Positions 1 to 7,511 of a stretch of DNA of 11,493 bases are shown here, in pieces. The first letter of the stretch is position 1; each line of letters starts with the position of its first letter. Position numbers and translations under genes: made by a program. The notes below the pieces were generated by a model, which saw nothing but the letters and a program-made list of their open reading frames with translations, was not told where the DNA came from and ran no database searches. Where the stretch lies: assembly GCA_028694565.1 (NCBI GenBank), contig JAQVKR010000040.1, positions 1 to 11,493 of the forward strand. Direction: 5' to 3'. Source of the stretch: Gammaproteobacteria bacterium. Lineage in GTDB: Bacteria > Pseudomonadota > Gammaproteobacteria > DSM-26407.

Positions 1-225
1 GTCACCGAGGAGATGGACCGGCTGGGCGCCCACGTCAAGGATGTGGGCCGGGTGCTCAAGCAGGGCGGGGCCGTGGGCCGGCGCCTGGACTTCCTCATGC
101 AGGAGTTGAACCGGGAGGCGAACACCCTCGGCTCCAAGAGCCAGGACGCCGAGACCACCCGCAGCTCCGTGGAGCTCAAGGTCCTCATCGAGCAGATGCG
201 CGAGCAGGTGCAGAATATTGAGTGA
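1..225 (+). CDS. yicC: YicC family endoribonuclease, C-terminal fragment
   Basis: This is the last 74 codons of a gene entering from the left edge; the frame is open from base 1 and stops at TGA 223–225. The fragment closely matches, from memory, the C-terminus of E. coli YicC: an EMDRL start, a GAVGRRLDFLMQE stretch, NREANTLGSKS, and the family's terminal ELKVLIEQMREQVQNIE. That region corresponds to the DUF1732 domain. YicC proteins are RNases of the YicC/YloC family; E. coli YicC has been linked to turnover of the small RNA RyhB. The gene commonly lies just upstream of gmk, as here. The ATG at base 13 is an internal Met, not the start. Identity is confident; nothing can be said about the missing N-terminal part. 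Confidence 0.95.
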   Translation, partial: VTEEMDRLGAHVKDVGRVLKQGGAVGRRLDFLMQELNREANTLGSKSQDAETTRSSVELKVLIEQMREQVQNIE

Positions 226-250
226 TGCGTGATGCGTGATGCGTGATGGG
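223..250 (+). repeat. TGATGCG tandem heptamer repeat
   Basis: Three perfect copies of the 7-mer TGATGCG (223–229, 230–236, 237–243) are followed by a degenerate fourth, TGATGGG (244–250). The first copy begins in the yicC stop codon, so the stop itself is part of the array. The 7-base period is out of phase with codons and the array is non-coding after the stop. The function is unknown. It may be an intergenic dispersed repeat or may arise from slippage. Confidence 0.85.
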
Positions 251-282
251 GGCGCGGTGGTTCGCATCACCCATCACGCATC
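238..282 (+). repeat. Inverted repeat / possible hairpin after yicC
   Basis: The 13-base arm GATGCGTGATGGG (238–250) is perfectly complementary to CCCATCACGCATC (270–282), with a 19-base loop. A second, mutually exclusive pairing joins TGATGGGGG (244–252) to CCCCCATCA (282–290). The left arm is part of the TGATGCG array, so the region looks like heptamer repeats in both orientations. In RNA it could fold into a stable hairpin that protects or ends the yicC transcript, but no T-tract follows, so a classical intrinsic terminator is not supported. The rest of the gap to 364 holds a small GTCACC/GGTGAC inverted repeat (301–306/318–323) and no clear promoter. Confidence 0.7.
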
Positions 283-322
283 CCCCATCACCGTGAACTG
301 GTCACCGCAGAAGACCGGGTGA

Positions 323-982
<660 letters not shown>

Positions 983-1038
983 CAGTGCATTGAGTAAACT
1001 GTTCAATCCCCGGAATTTACCCAGGAGTAGCAGAGTCC

Positions 1039-1326
1039 ATGGCCCGCATCACCGTAGAAGACTGCCTGAATAACATTCCCAACCGCTTCCAGCTGGTGCT
1101 GGCGGCCACCAAGCGGGCCCGCCAGCTCACCAGCACCGCCGCGGACCCCACCGTGGACTGGGCGAACGACAAGGCCACCGTGGTCGCCCTGCGCGAGATC
1201 GCCGCCGGCAACGTGGGCCTCGAGATCTTCGAGGAGGTCACGGCCCGCGAGCATGCCATGGAGTCCATGGTGAACGAGGAAGAGGCGCGGGAGGAGACCC
1301 AGCCCGGTGGCGAGACCGGGGACTGA
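1039..1326 (+). CDS. rpoZ: DNA-directed RNA polymerase omega subunit
   Basis: The 95-residue product is the small omega subunit, which clamps the beta' C-terminus, helps assemble RNA polymerase and, in gammaproteobacteria, forms part of a ppGpp binding site on the enzyme. The family signature is clear: MARITVEDC at the start, [16 protein letters not shown] (15–30), then a [15 protein letters not shown] block. The acidic tail is typical of the family. An AGGAG (1023–1027) sits 11 bases upstream of ATG 1039. The 56-base gap after gmk has only a poor promoter candidate, so co-transcription with gmk is likely. The last 20 bases overlap the proposed spoT start, linking the ppGpp sensor subunit to the ppGpp enzyme. 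Confidence 0.97.
   Translation: MARITVEDCLNNIPNRFQLVLAATKRARQLTSTAADPTVDWANDKATVVALREIAAGNVGLEIFEEVTAREHAMESMVNEEEAREETQPGGETGD
1290..1296 (+). promoter_or_regulatory. Ribosome binding site for spoT inside rpoZ
   Basis: GGAGGAG lies within the rpoZ coding sequence, 10 bases before GTG 1307. It is the strongest Shine-Dalgarno match near any spoT start candidate and is why GTG 1307 is preferred over GTG 1352, which has only a weak GGAG 12 bases upstream. It suggests that spoT translation is coupled to rpoZ. Confidence 0.55.
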
Positions 1327-3574
1327 GCGTCCAGCGGAGACCGCGCGCGGTGTGAACAGCGTTTCCGACGATGTCCTCGGCCCCCCCACGGGGGGGCCCG
1401 TCTATCTCATCAGCGATCTCTGCGACCTGCTGGAGAGCTATCTCGATTCCGACCAGGTCGCCCTGGTCTACCAGGCCTATCTCTTCTCCGCCGAGGCCCA
1501 CGAGGGCCAGTACCGGCAGACCGGCGAGCCCTACATCTACCATCCCATCTCCGTGGCGCGCATCCTCGCCGAGATGCGCATGGACCACGAGAGCATCCTC
1601 GCCGCCATCCTCCACGACGTGCTCGAGGACACCGGCACCCAGAAGGAGCGCCTGGCCGAGCAGTTCGGCGAGGAGGTGGCCGAGCTGGTGGACGGGGTCA
1701 GCAAGCTGACCCAGATCGAGTTCGAGAACCGGGCCGAGGCCCAGGCGGCGAACTTCCGCAAGATGATGCTGGCCATGACCCGGGACATCCGCGTGATCCT
1801 GGTCAAGCTGGCCGACCGCCTCCACAACATGCGTACCCTCGGCGCCCTGGCGCCGGCCAAGCGCCGCCGCATCGCCACCGAGACCCTCGAGATCTACGCC
1901 CCCGTGGCCAACCGCCTGGGAATGAACAGCATGCGCGTGGAGCTGGAGGAGCTCGGCTTCGCGGCGCTGCATCCCATGCGCTACCGGGTGCTCAAGGAGG
2001 CGGTGCGCCGGGCCCGCGGCAATCGCGGCGAGATCGTCAGCCGCATCGAGCGGGCGCTCAAGCGCCGGCTGCACCAGGAGAGCCTGGAGGGGCTGGTGAT
2101 CGGGCGCGAGAAGCACCTCTACAGCCTCTACAAGAAGATGCAGACCAAGCACCTCTCGGTCTCCGAGGTGATGGACGTCTACGCCTTCCGCATCATCGTC
2201 GACCGGGTGGACACCTGCTACCGGGTGCTGGGCGCCGTGCACAACCTCTACAAGCCGGTGCCCGGGCGCTTCAAGGACTACATCGCCATCCCCAAGGCCA
2301 ACGGCTACCAGTCCCTGCACACCGTGCTGTTCGGTCCCTACGGCGTGCCCATCGAGATCCAGATCCGCACCGAGGAGATGGATCACATGGCCGAGAACGG
2401 CATCTCCGCCCACTGGCTCTACAAGTCCGACGACGAGGCGGGCAACCGCGCCCAGGTTCGCGCCCGGGAGTGGCTGAAGAGCCTGCTGGAGATGCAGCAG
2501 AACGCCGGCAACTCGCTGGAGTTCCTGGAGAACGTGAAGATCGACCTGTTCCCGGACGAGGTCTACGTCTTCACGCCCAAGGGCCGCATCATGGAGCTGC
2601 CGCGCGGGGCCACGGCGGTGGATTTCGCCTACGCGGTGCACACCGACGTGGGCGCCACCTGCGTGGCCACCAAGATCGACCGGCGGCTGGCGCCGCTGAG
2701 CACCCCGCTGGCCAACGGCCAGACGGTGGAGATCATCACCGCCCCGGGCGCCCGCCCCAATCCCGCCTGGCTCAATTTCGTGGTCACGGGCAAGGCCCGC
2801 GCCAACATCCGCCACTTCCTCAAGCACCAGCGCCAGTCGGAGTCGGTGACCCTGGGCCGGCGGCTGCTGGATCGGGCCCTGTCGGCGTTCCAGCAGCACC
2901 TGGACACGCTGCCCGCCGGGCGGGTGGAGGCGGCGCTGGCCGAGTTCAAGCTCGACAACCTCGATCAGCTGCTGGCGGACATCGGGCTCGGCAACCGCAT
3001 GGCCCTGTTCGTGGCCCGGCGGCTGGTTCCCGTCGGCGAGGGCGAGGGCGAGGCCGGGGAGCCCGCCGCGCCATCGCCCACCCGGCCGCTGGCCATCCGC
3101 GGCACGGAGGGGATGGTGGTGAACTTCGCCCGGTGCTGCCGGCCCATCCCCGGCGACCCGGTCATCGGCTTCGTCAGCGCCGGGCGCGGCATCACCATTC
3201 ACGTGGAGACCTGCAAGAACGTGGCCGAGTACCGCGACCACCCCGAGAAGTGGCTCGAGGTGCAATGGGAGGATCCCGTGCAGGGGGAGTTCGCCGCCGA
3301 GATCCGGGTGGACGTGGCCAACCAGCGCGGCACGCTGGCCACGCTGGCCGCCGCCATCGCCGCGGAGGGCTCCAACATCGACAACGTCTCCATGGAGGAG
3401 CGCGACGGGCGCTACAGCACCATCACCTTCGTCCTCTCGGTGAGCAGCCGCCGCCACCTGGCGCGCATCATGCGCCGCCTGCGCGCCAACCGCTCGGTGG
3501 CGCGCATCCAGCGCACCGGCACCTTCCGCGACAGCCGGCGCAAGGACAAGGAGAGCCGCAAGGGCCGCGACTGA
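1307..3574 (+). CDS. spoT: Bifunctional (p)ppGpp synthetase/hydrolase SpoT
   Basis: This long RSH enzyme makes and degrades the stringent-response alarmone (p)ppGpp. From GTG 1307 it is 755 residues; E. coli SpoT is 702. The HD hydrolase domain comes first, with YHP, HD (103–104) and ED (107–108), then [14 protein letters not shown]. The synthetase domain follows, with [12 protein letters not shown] (321–324), and [19 protein letters not shown] is the RXKD class of Rel/SpoT enzymes, unlike the EXDD of RelA, so an intact hydrolase and a synthetase are both expected. The TGS domain is about 413–475, a conserved CC pair is at 610–611, and the ACT domain is about 665–740, ending in a basic tail. 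Residues 1–31 precede the E. coli-like start VYLISDL and are poorly supported. GTG 1352 is an alternative start. Confidence 0.96.
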   Translation: MARPGTERPAETARGVNSVSDDVLGPPTGGPVYLISDLCDLLESYLDSDQVALVYQAYLFSAEAHEGQYRQTGEPYIYHPISVARILAEMRMDHESILAAILHDVLEDTGTQKERLAEQFGEEVAELVDGVSKLTQIEFENRAEAQAANFRKMMLAMTRDIRVILVKLADRLHNMRTLGALAPAKRRRIATETLEIYAPVANRLGMNSMRVELEELGFAALHPMRYRVLKEAVRRARGNRGEIVSRIERALKRRLHQESLEGLVIGREKHLYSLYKKMQTKHLSVSEVMDVYAFRIIVDRVDTCYRVLGAVHNLYKPVPGRFKDYIAIPKANGYQSLHTVLFGPYGVPIEIQIRTEEMDHMAENGISAHWLYKSDDEAGNRAQVRAREWLKSLLEMQQNAGNSLEFLENVKIDLFPDEVYVFTPKGRIMELPRGATAVDFAYAVHTDVGATCVATKIDRRLAPLSTPLANGQTVEIITAPGARPNPAWLNFVVTGKARANIRHFLKHQRQSESVTLGRRLLDRALSAFQQHLDTLPAGRVEAALAEFKLDNLDQLLADIGLGNRMALFVARRLVPVGEGEGEAGEPAAPSPTRPLAIRGTEGMVVNFARCCRPIPGDPVIGFVSAGRGITIHVETCKNVAEYRDHPEKWLEVQWEDPVQGEFAAEIRVDVANQRGTLATLAAAIAAEGSNIDNVSMEERDGRYSTITFVLSVSSRRHLARIMRRLRANRSVARIQRTGTFRDSRRKDKESRKGRD
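1379..1398 (+). repeat. C7/G7 homopolymer hairpin in the 5' end of spoT
   Basis: GG-C7-AC-G7-CC reads as a nearly perfect palindrome: GGCCCCCC (1379–1386) pairs with GGGGGGCC (1391–1398) around a CACG loop. It lies between the candidate spoT starts and the conserved protein start at about 1400. As RNA it would be a very stable short hairpin that could slow initiation, and the C7 and G7 runs are prone to slippage and sequencing error. No function is shown. Confidence 0.7.
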
Positions 3575-3585
3575 AGCCGTTCCCA

Positions 3586-3704
3586 TTTGCCGCAGAGGAC
3601 GCGGAGATCGCAGCGCATCGGACTGGCGGGAGCCGCCCGGGCGGGTGAACTGCCCGCCTGCCTCCCCGGGCGATTCGGTGTTCACCGCGACCTCCGTGGC
3701 AGAG
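3586..3704. repeat. Imperfect inverted-repeat element between spoT and ridA
   Basis: The 167-base gap 3575–3741 has no gene. Its left part holds a CCGCAGAGGACGCGGAGATC block (3590–3609), and its right part holds ACCGCGACCTCCGTGGCAGAG-like sequence (3684–3704) in inverse orientation; the best stretch matches 11 of 14. Between them is an inner hairpin, GGCGGG (3639–3644) with CCCGCC (3652–3657). This resembles the CAGAGGACGCGGAG-type dispersed intergenic repeats I recall from GC-rich proteobacteria, but I cannot confirm family membership. It could act as a weak terminator or RNA-processing site separating spoT from ridA. No T-tract was seen. Confidence 0.5.
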
Positions 3705-3730
3705 CGTACCTACCCGTTACCCGAGACGAA

Positions 3731-3736
3731 AGGAGG
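3731..3736 (+). promoter_or_regulatory. Strong ribosome binding site for ridA
   Basis: A perfect AGGAGG sits 5 bases before ATG 3742 and fixes the ridA start. It is the best Shine-Dalgarno sequence in the left half of the window, consistent with independent, efficient translation of ridA. Confidence 0.8.
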
Positions 3737-3741
3737 CTTTC

Positions 3742-4128
3742 ATGGCCCGTGAAGTGATCAGCACCCCCGAGGCGCCCCAGGCCATCGGCACCTACTCCCA
3801 GGCGGTCAGGGCGGGCGACACCGTCTACCTCTCCGGCCAGATTCCCCTCGATCCGCAGACCATGGCGCTGGTGGACGGGGGAATGGAGGCGCAGATCGCG
3901 CGCGTGTTCGACAATCTCCAGGCGGTGGCCCGGGCCGCCGGCGGCAGCCTTGCGGACGTGGTGAAGCTCAATATCTTCCTCACCGATCTCGCCCACTTCG
4001 CCCTGGTGAACGAGGTGATGGCGCGCTACTTCCGGGAGCCCTACCCGGCCCGCGCGGCCATCGGCGTGGCGGCCCTGCCCAAGGGCGCGGCGGTGGAGAT
4101 GGACGCGGTGCTGGTGATGGGCGCCTGA
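3742..4128 (+). CDS. ridA: RidA family reactive enamine/imine deaminase
   Basis: RidA proteins hydrolyse reactive 2-aminoacrylate-type enamines and imines released by PLP enzymes such as threonine dehydratase, protecting other PLP enzymes in the cytosol. The 128-residue product has the exact length of E. coli RidA and its motifs: [12 protein letters not shown] (about 11–22), [10 protein letters not shown], and the C-terminal [17 protein letters not shown]. The catalytic Arg and the partner Glu of RidA correspond to R104 and E119 here, so it looks active and belongs to the archetypal subfamily. RidA forms trimers with active sites between subunits. A ridA gene after spoT is a known gammaproteobacterial arrangement. 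It may share a transcript with spoT or start anew after the inverted-repeat gap. Confidence 0.94.
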   Translation: MAREVISTPEAPQAIGTYSQAVRAGDTVYLSGQIPLDPQTMALVDGGMEAQIARVFDNLQAVARAAGGSLADVVKLNIFLTDLAHFALVNEVMARYFREPYPARAAIGVAALPKGAAVEMDAVLVMGA

Positions 4129-4135
4129 GACGGCC

Positions 4136-4804
4136 GTGACGCCGGAGCGCTACCGGCGGCTGCGGGCCGTGCTCGACCGCCGCCAGCCGGACCTGCTGGT
4201 GGTGCTGGAGGAGGTCCACAAGCCCCACAACATCGCCGCCATCCTGCGCAGCTGCGACGCGGTGGGGGTGGCGGAGGTGCACGCGGTGAAGGCGCGCGGC
4301 TACGTCCACCGCAAGGCCACCAGCGCCGCCGGGGCGCGGCGCTGGGTGCCGGTGGTGGAGCATCCCGGCGTGGCGGCGGCCATCGCGCGGGTCAGGGCGG
4401 CGGGCTGCCAGGTGGTGGCCGCCCATCCCGGGCCGGCGTCGGTGGATTTCCGCGCGCTGGACTACACCGGCCCCACCGCCCTGCTCATGGGCGCGGAGCT
4501 GCCCGGCGTGAGCCCCGCGGCCCTGGCGCAGGCCGACCACCAGGTCGCCATCCCGATGCTGGGCATGGTGACCTCCCTCAACGTTTCGGTGGCCACCGCG
4601 CTGCTGCTCTACGAGGCGCAGCGCCAGCGCGAGGCCGCCGGGCTCTATGCCGCCGCCCGGCTCGATCCGGAGCGCTACGCGCGGACCCTGTTCGAATGGG
4701 GCTACCCGGACGTGGCGGCCCACTGCCGCGAGCGGGGCATCGACTACCCGCCGCTGGACGCGGAGGGCGTCCCGCGCTGGCAGGCCTGGTCCGGCAAGCC
4801 CTGA
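4136..4804 (+). CDS. trmH: tRNA (guanosine(18)-2'-O)-methyltransferase TrmH
   Basis: This SPOUT-family enzyme uses SAM to methylate the 2'-O of G18 in the D-loop of tRNAs. The 222-residue product aligns with E. coli TrmH (SpoU, 229) from the first residues: MTPERYRRL, RRQPDLLVVLEEVHKPHN (N32), and catalytic R38 in AILRSCDAVGV. The trefoil-knot SAM site is visible as LLMGAELPG (E121) and IPMLGMVTSLNVSVA (S147, N149). The C-terminal helix includes YEAQRQRE. It starts at GTG 4136, 7 bases after the ridA stop, with no clear Shine-Dalgarno, so translational coupling to ridA is likely. In E. coli trmH follows spoT directly; here ridA lies between them. Confidence 0.95.
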   Translation: MTPERYRRLRAVLDRRQPDLLVVLEEVHKPHNIAAILRSCDAVGVAEVHAVKARGYVHRKATSAAGARRWVPVVEHPGVAAAIARVRAAGCQVVAAHPGPASVDFRALDYTGPTALLMGAELPGVSPAALAQADHQVAIPMLGMVTSLNVSVATALLLYEAQRQREAAGLYAAARLDPERYARTLFEWGYPDVAAHCRERGIDYPPLDAEGVPRWQAWSGKP

Positions 4805-4845
4805 GGGGAGGCGCGCGCGACCGGGGTGAGAACTCCTTCACTGTC

Positions 4846-4912
4846 CCCGGCGCCGGGTGTGCCGCACCATTCCGGACGTGGATGCGGCACCGGGCCCGGG
4901 CTGCACTACACT
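4846..4912 (+). promoter_or_regulatory. Palindrome-rich gap with possible promoter for the 158-aa gene
   Basis: The 161-base gap after trmH contains no gene but several structures: a perfect 12-base palindrome CCCGGCGCCGGG (4846–4857), an 8-bp inverted repeat GTGCCGCA (4859–4866)/TGCGGCAC (4883–4890) extended inside by CCA/TGG, and the palindrome CCGGGCCCGG (4890–4899). Just downstream is TACACT (4907–4912), a fair -10 box, but the matching -35 GCGGCA (4884–4889) is weak and lies inside the inverted repeat. One reading is a regulated promoter with an operator. Another is GC-rich hairpins ending the trmH transcript, although no T-tract follows them. Confidence 0.35.
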
Positions 4913-4965
4913 AACATTGGGGTGCGGGCACCGGGGTCCGCCATGGCCGGCGCAAGGGGTTGCCA

Positions 4966-5442
4966 ATGCTCGACTTTCTGAGCCTGAAGGAGCTGCAGAA
5001 CTCCGTCTACATCTACCTTCCCGAGCAGAAGCGGCTCGGCACCTTCAGCGTCTCCCTGGAGGAGAAGCGGCTGCGGGTCTGGATTGCCCAGGAGTTCACC
5101 GGGCTCGACCACAACATCGAGGGCATCGGACCCATCATCGGCTACCTCAAGCCGCCGGGCCGCTGGCACCACCTCACCTTCATCCATGACGGCGAGGAGG
5201 CCAGCATGTACCGCGCCTACGAGCGGCTGCTGGAGAGCGAGCTCATCCCGGTGGTGAAGCTGGAGGAGCTCGCCGGCGCCACCCGGGAGGACCCCGCCAT
5301 CGCCGTGCGCGCCCTGCGCCTGCGTCCCGACACCCCCGAGTACGACGCCTACCGGATCAAGGAGACCATCGCCCGGCGGGTGCCCATCGACTTCACCCTG
5401 CGCCACGACATCGAGGGCCTGCGCATCGAACCGGTGGAGTGA
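4966..5442 (+). CDS. Hypothetical protein, 158 residues
   Basis: I do not recognise this family. ATG 4966 is preferred because AAGGGG (4954–4959) lies 6 bases upstream; an in-frame TTG at 4960 is less likely. The product has no signal peptide and no membrane segment, so it is probably cytosolic. It is rich in charged residues, begins MLDFLSLKELQ, and has mixed beta-like stretches such as NSVYIYLPEQKRLGTFSVSL and a middle RWHHLTFIHDGEEASMYRAY segment. No catalytic motif or metal-binding cluster stands out. Codon use matches its neighbours and the frame is clean, so it looks like a genuine native gene. It follows trmH by 161 bases, may have its own promoter, and converges on the gene to its right. 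No function is proposed. Confidence 0.85.
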   Translation: MLDFLSLKELQNSVYIYLPEQKRLGTFSVSLEEKRLRVWIAQEFTGLDHNIEGIGPIIGYLKPPGRWHHLTFIHDGEEASMYRAYERLLESELIPVVKLEELAGATREDPAIAVRALRLRPDTPEYDAYRIKETIARRVPIDFTLRHDIEGLRIEPVE

Positions 5443-5446
5443 CCTC

Positions 5447-5479
5447 CGCCGGCCAGCCGGCGCGGGCGGTTCAGCCCGC
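5447..5479. terminator. Paired GC hairpins at the convergent gene junction
   Basis: Two adjacent hairpins span the 28-base junction of two convergent genes. The first is CGCCGG (5447–5452)/CCGGCG (5457–5462) with a 4-base loop. The second is GCGGGC (5462–5467)/GCCCGC (5474–5479) with a 6-base loop, and it runs into the stop end of the minus-strand gene. Location and symmetry fit a bidirectional stop, but neither side has a T-tract, so this is tentative. Confidence 0.35.
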
Positions 5480-6247
5480 CGCGTCGTGGCGGCGATCCGG
5501 GGGCAGGGCGTCGTGGCAGGCCACGCCGGCCGTCGACAGGCCGGCCCGCAGGTGCGCCATCGCCGCGCCGACCGCCGCCGCCTCGCCGCGCAGCCCCAGC
5601 TCGATGTGCCGCCGCCCGTCCGGGGCGATATGGGGCAGGCTGTAGAGGCGGGTGTCCGGGTGGGCGGCGATGACCGACTCCATCACCGGCAGCAGGGCGC
5701 TCTCGCTGGTGTCGAGCACCCACAGGGCCTGATCCACCGCCGGGGTGTCCCGGTGCAGGTGGGGGTAGCGGTTGTCCAGCACCCACTCCAGCATCGGCCA
5801 GGCCATCTGCGGGAACCCGGGCAGGAAGTGGTGGTCGCCGAGGCTGAAGCCCGGCACCCGGTTGACCGGGTTGGGAATGAGCCGTGCGTTCTCCGGCAGC
5901 TCCGCCATCAGGATCCGGTGCGGGTAGGCCGCCGCGCCGAACTGCGCCTCCAGCTCCGCCACCGCCTCCGGGTGGCGCGCCAGGGCCACCCCCTCGGCGC
6001 GGGCGGCGCACTGGCGGGTCCGGTCGTCCGGGGTGGCGCCGATGCCGCCGCAGCTGAAGACGATGTCGCCGCTGGCCATGGTCTCCATCAGGGTGCGGGT
6101 GAGGAGCTCGCAGTCGTCGCCCACGTAGCGGCACCAGGCGAGCTCGAGCCCGCGCTCGCCCAGCAGTTCGATGGTCCGCGCCAGGTGCTTGTCCCGGCGC
6201 TTGCCGGACAGGATTTCGTCGCCGATGACGATGAGGCCGATGCCCAT
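5471..6247 (-). CDS. CinA-type MoCF-domain protein (competence/damage-inducible protein A-like)
   Basis: The 258-residue product is a stand-alone molybdopterin-binding-like (MoCF_biosynth, COG1058) domain. Visible motifs are GLIVIGDEILSGKRRDKH (4–21), VFSCGGIGATPDDRTRQ in the nucleotide or substrate loop, and LPGFPQMAW. It lacks the C-terminal amidohydrolase (PncC-like) domain of full CinA, so nicotinamide mononucleotide deamidation cannot be assumed. Some family members hydrolyse ADP-ribose-type pyrophosphates, but this short subfamily is mostly uncharacterised. The start ATG has GGGAG about 6 bases upstream. It lies 14 bases after the response-regulator-like gene, so the two are probably co-transcribed. 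The last 14 residues or so are basic and acidic rather than domain-like. The family is confident; the reaction is not. Confidence 0.9.
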   Translation of the reverse strand: MGIGLIVIGDEILSGKRRDKHLARTIELLGERGLELAWCRYVGDDCELLTRTLMETMASGDIVFSCGGIGATPDDRTRQCAARAEGVALARHPEAVAELEAQFGAAAYPHRILMAELPENARLIPNPVNRVPGFSLGDHHFLPGFPQMAWPMLEWVLDNRYPHLHRDTPAVDQALWVLDTSESALLPVMESVIAAHPDTRLYSLPHIAPDGRRHIELGLRGEAAAVGAAMAHLRAGLSTAGVACHDALPPDRRHDAAG

Positions 6248-6261
6248 CTCCCGCTCCCGGA

Positions 6262-7470
6262 TCAGGCGAGCCAGTTGATGATGATCAGCGCCAGCGCCAC
6301 CAGGGCCGCGCCCAGGGCCATGCCCGCCTGCCGGCGGGCGCCCGTGATCGAGGCTTCCAGCGAGTCGCTGTACAGCGCGGCCGGAACGATCTTGGCCGGC
6401 CGCCCGTGCTCCTGGAGCTGATCGGCCAGCTGCGACTCCACCCGGGCGGCGATGGCCTGGGCCAGGCGCGGGTCGGCGAGCAGCTCGTCCAGATCCGGCG
6501 GCTCCTGGGCGACGGGGGCGGGCTGCTGCAGGCGCGGGTCGGCCAGCACCGCCTCCACCACCTCGCCGCGCAGGGCCTGGAGCCGGGTGCTCACCTCGTC
6601 GGCCACCGCCGCGCCCAGCCGCGGGTCGGCGAGCAGCTCGTCCAGATCCGGCGGCGCCTGGACGGCGGGGGCGGGCGGCCGCAGGCGCGGGTCGGCCAGC
6701 ACCGCCTCCACCACCTCGCCGTGCAGGGCCTGGAGCCGGGTGTCCACCTCCTCGGTCACCGTTTCACCCAGGCGCGAATCGGCCAGCACCGTTTGCGCGA
6801 GGGTGGCGCCGGCCTGCTCCAGGGCGGCGATGCGGCCCTCCAGCTCCAGCCCGGCCAGCAGTTCGGCGCTGTCGGGGGCGGCCTGGGGCCGGAGGTCGCC
6901 GATCGACTCCCGCATCCGCTTCTCCGCCTCCGCCGCGGCGTGGGCGGCGAGGCCGCGGACGTTCTCCTCGATGGCCGCCGCGCGGGCGGCGAGGGCCTGT
7001 TCGAGGCGCTCGCCCAGGGCGGCGCCGAGGCGATCCACCGCCGCCTGCGCCGCGGCCTCCGGATCCACCGCCGGGGCCGCGGGCGCGGGCTCCGCCGCCG
7101 GGACGGCGGAGAGCAGCGCCAGCACCTCGTCCAGGTCCTGGTCGCTGGCCGGCTTGGTGATGAAGCCGCGGGCGCCGCTGCGCTCCGCCTCGGCGCGGTC
7201 ATCGGGGGTGTCCTGGGAGGTGCACATCACCACCGGCACCCCGGCGGTGGCGGGATTGCCGATGATGGCGCGGGTGGCCTCGTGGCCGCTCATCTGCGGC
7301 ATCATGTAGTCCATGAACACCACGTCGGGCGTGTGGGTCCCCAGGTAGACCAGCGCCTCCTCGCCCGACTCCACCCCGTCCACCTCGAATCCGCGCCGCT
7401 CCAGCATGCGGCTTAGGCTCACCCGGGCCAGCCGCGAGTCGTCCACCACCAGCGCCTTGCGCATCGTCAT
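6262..7470 (-). CDS. REC-domain protein with tandem repeats and C-terminal membrane anchor
   Basis: The 402-residue product starts with a full receiver domain (about 1–120): acidic D10–D11, phosphoacceptor D54 in FMDYMMP, T84 and K106–P107. It should accept phosphate from a histidine kinase, none of which is encoded here. A Pro/Ala linker follows, then a long Ala/Glu-rich, probably coiled helical region (about 135–228), two 51-residue repeats (229–279, 280–330) plus a partial third, and a hydrophobic C-terminus (382–402) that looks like one membrane-spanning tail anchor. There is no DNA-binding, GGDEF, HD or methylesterase output domain. GTG is not used; ATG 7470 is followed two codons later by ATG 7464, which has better spacing (8) from GGGAG. 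The gene sits 41 bases after the DUF4139 gene and 14 before the MoCF gene. The function is unknown; a membrane-tethered phosphorylation switch or scaffold is an inference. Confidence 0.88.
   Translation of the reverse strand: MTMRKALVVDDSRLARVSLSRMLERRGFEVDGVESGEEALVYLGTHTPDVVFMDYMMPQMSGHEATRAIIGNPATAGVPVVMCTSQDTPDDRAEAERSGARGFITKPASDQDLDEVLALLSAVPAAEPAPAAPAVDPEAAAQAAVDRLGAALGERLEQALAARAAAIEENVRGLAAHAAAEAEKRMRESIGDLRPQAAPDSAELLAGLELEGRIAALEQAGATLAQTVLADSRLGETVTEEVDTRLQALHGEVVEAVLADPRLRPPAPAVQAPPDLDELLADPRLGAAVADEVSTRLQALRGEVVEAVLADPRLQQPAPVAQEPPDLDELLADPRLAQAIAARVESQLADQLQEHGRPAKIVPAALYSDSLEASITGARRQAGMALGAALVALALIIINWLA
6481..6786 (-). repeat. 153-bp in-frame tandem duplication
   Basis: Two copies, 6634–6786 and 6481–6633, are offset by exactly 153 bases and are highly similar, for example TCGGCGAGCAGCTCGTCCAG in both at the same phase. 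They encode two 51-residue units that each begin LAD(S/P)RL, contain TRLQAL and GEVVEAVLADPRL, and end PPDLDEL. A partial third unit starts LADPRLAQAI. LADxRL recurs five times in all, so each unit itself looks like two half-repeats. High identity at DNA level suggests recent duplication. Confidence 0.9.
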
Positions 7471-7511
7471 TCTCCCGTTTCTCCCTGCTTGTCAGAGCTG
7501 TGGTTGCCGGT

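Noticed and set aside
990..1018. Possible rpoZ promoter, TTGAGT then GAATTT with a 17-base spacer
   Set aside because: The -10 matches only 2 of 6 positions, too weak to annotate.
1238..3685. 815-residue open frame on the minus strand opposite spoT
   Set aside because: It is fully antisense to a certain gene, has low-complexity His/Gly/Val/Leu composition, and is explained by high GC at third positions of spoT.
6481..6786. CRISPR-like repeat
   Set aside because: The repeats are directly adjacent, in frame and coding, with no spacers.
6406..7416. 336-residue plus-strand open frame opposite the REC gene
   Set aside because: It mirrors the tandem repeats of the real gene and has no domain; a GC shadow.
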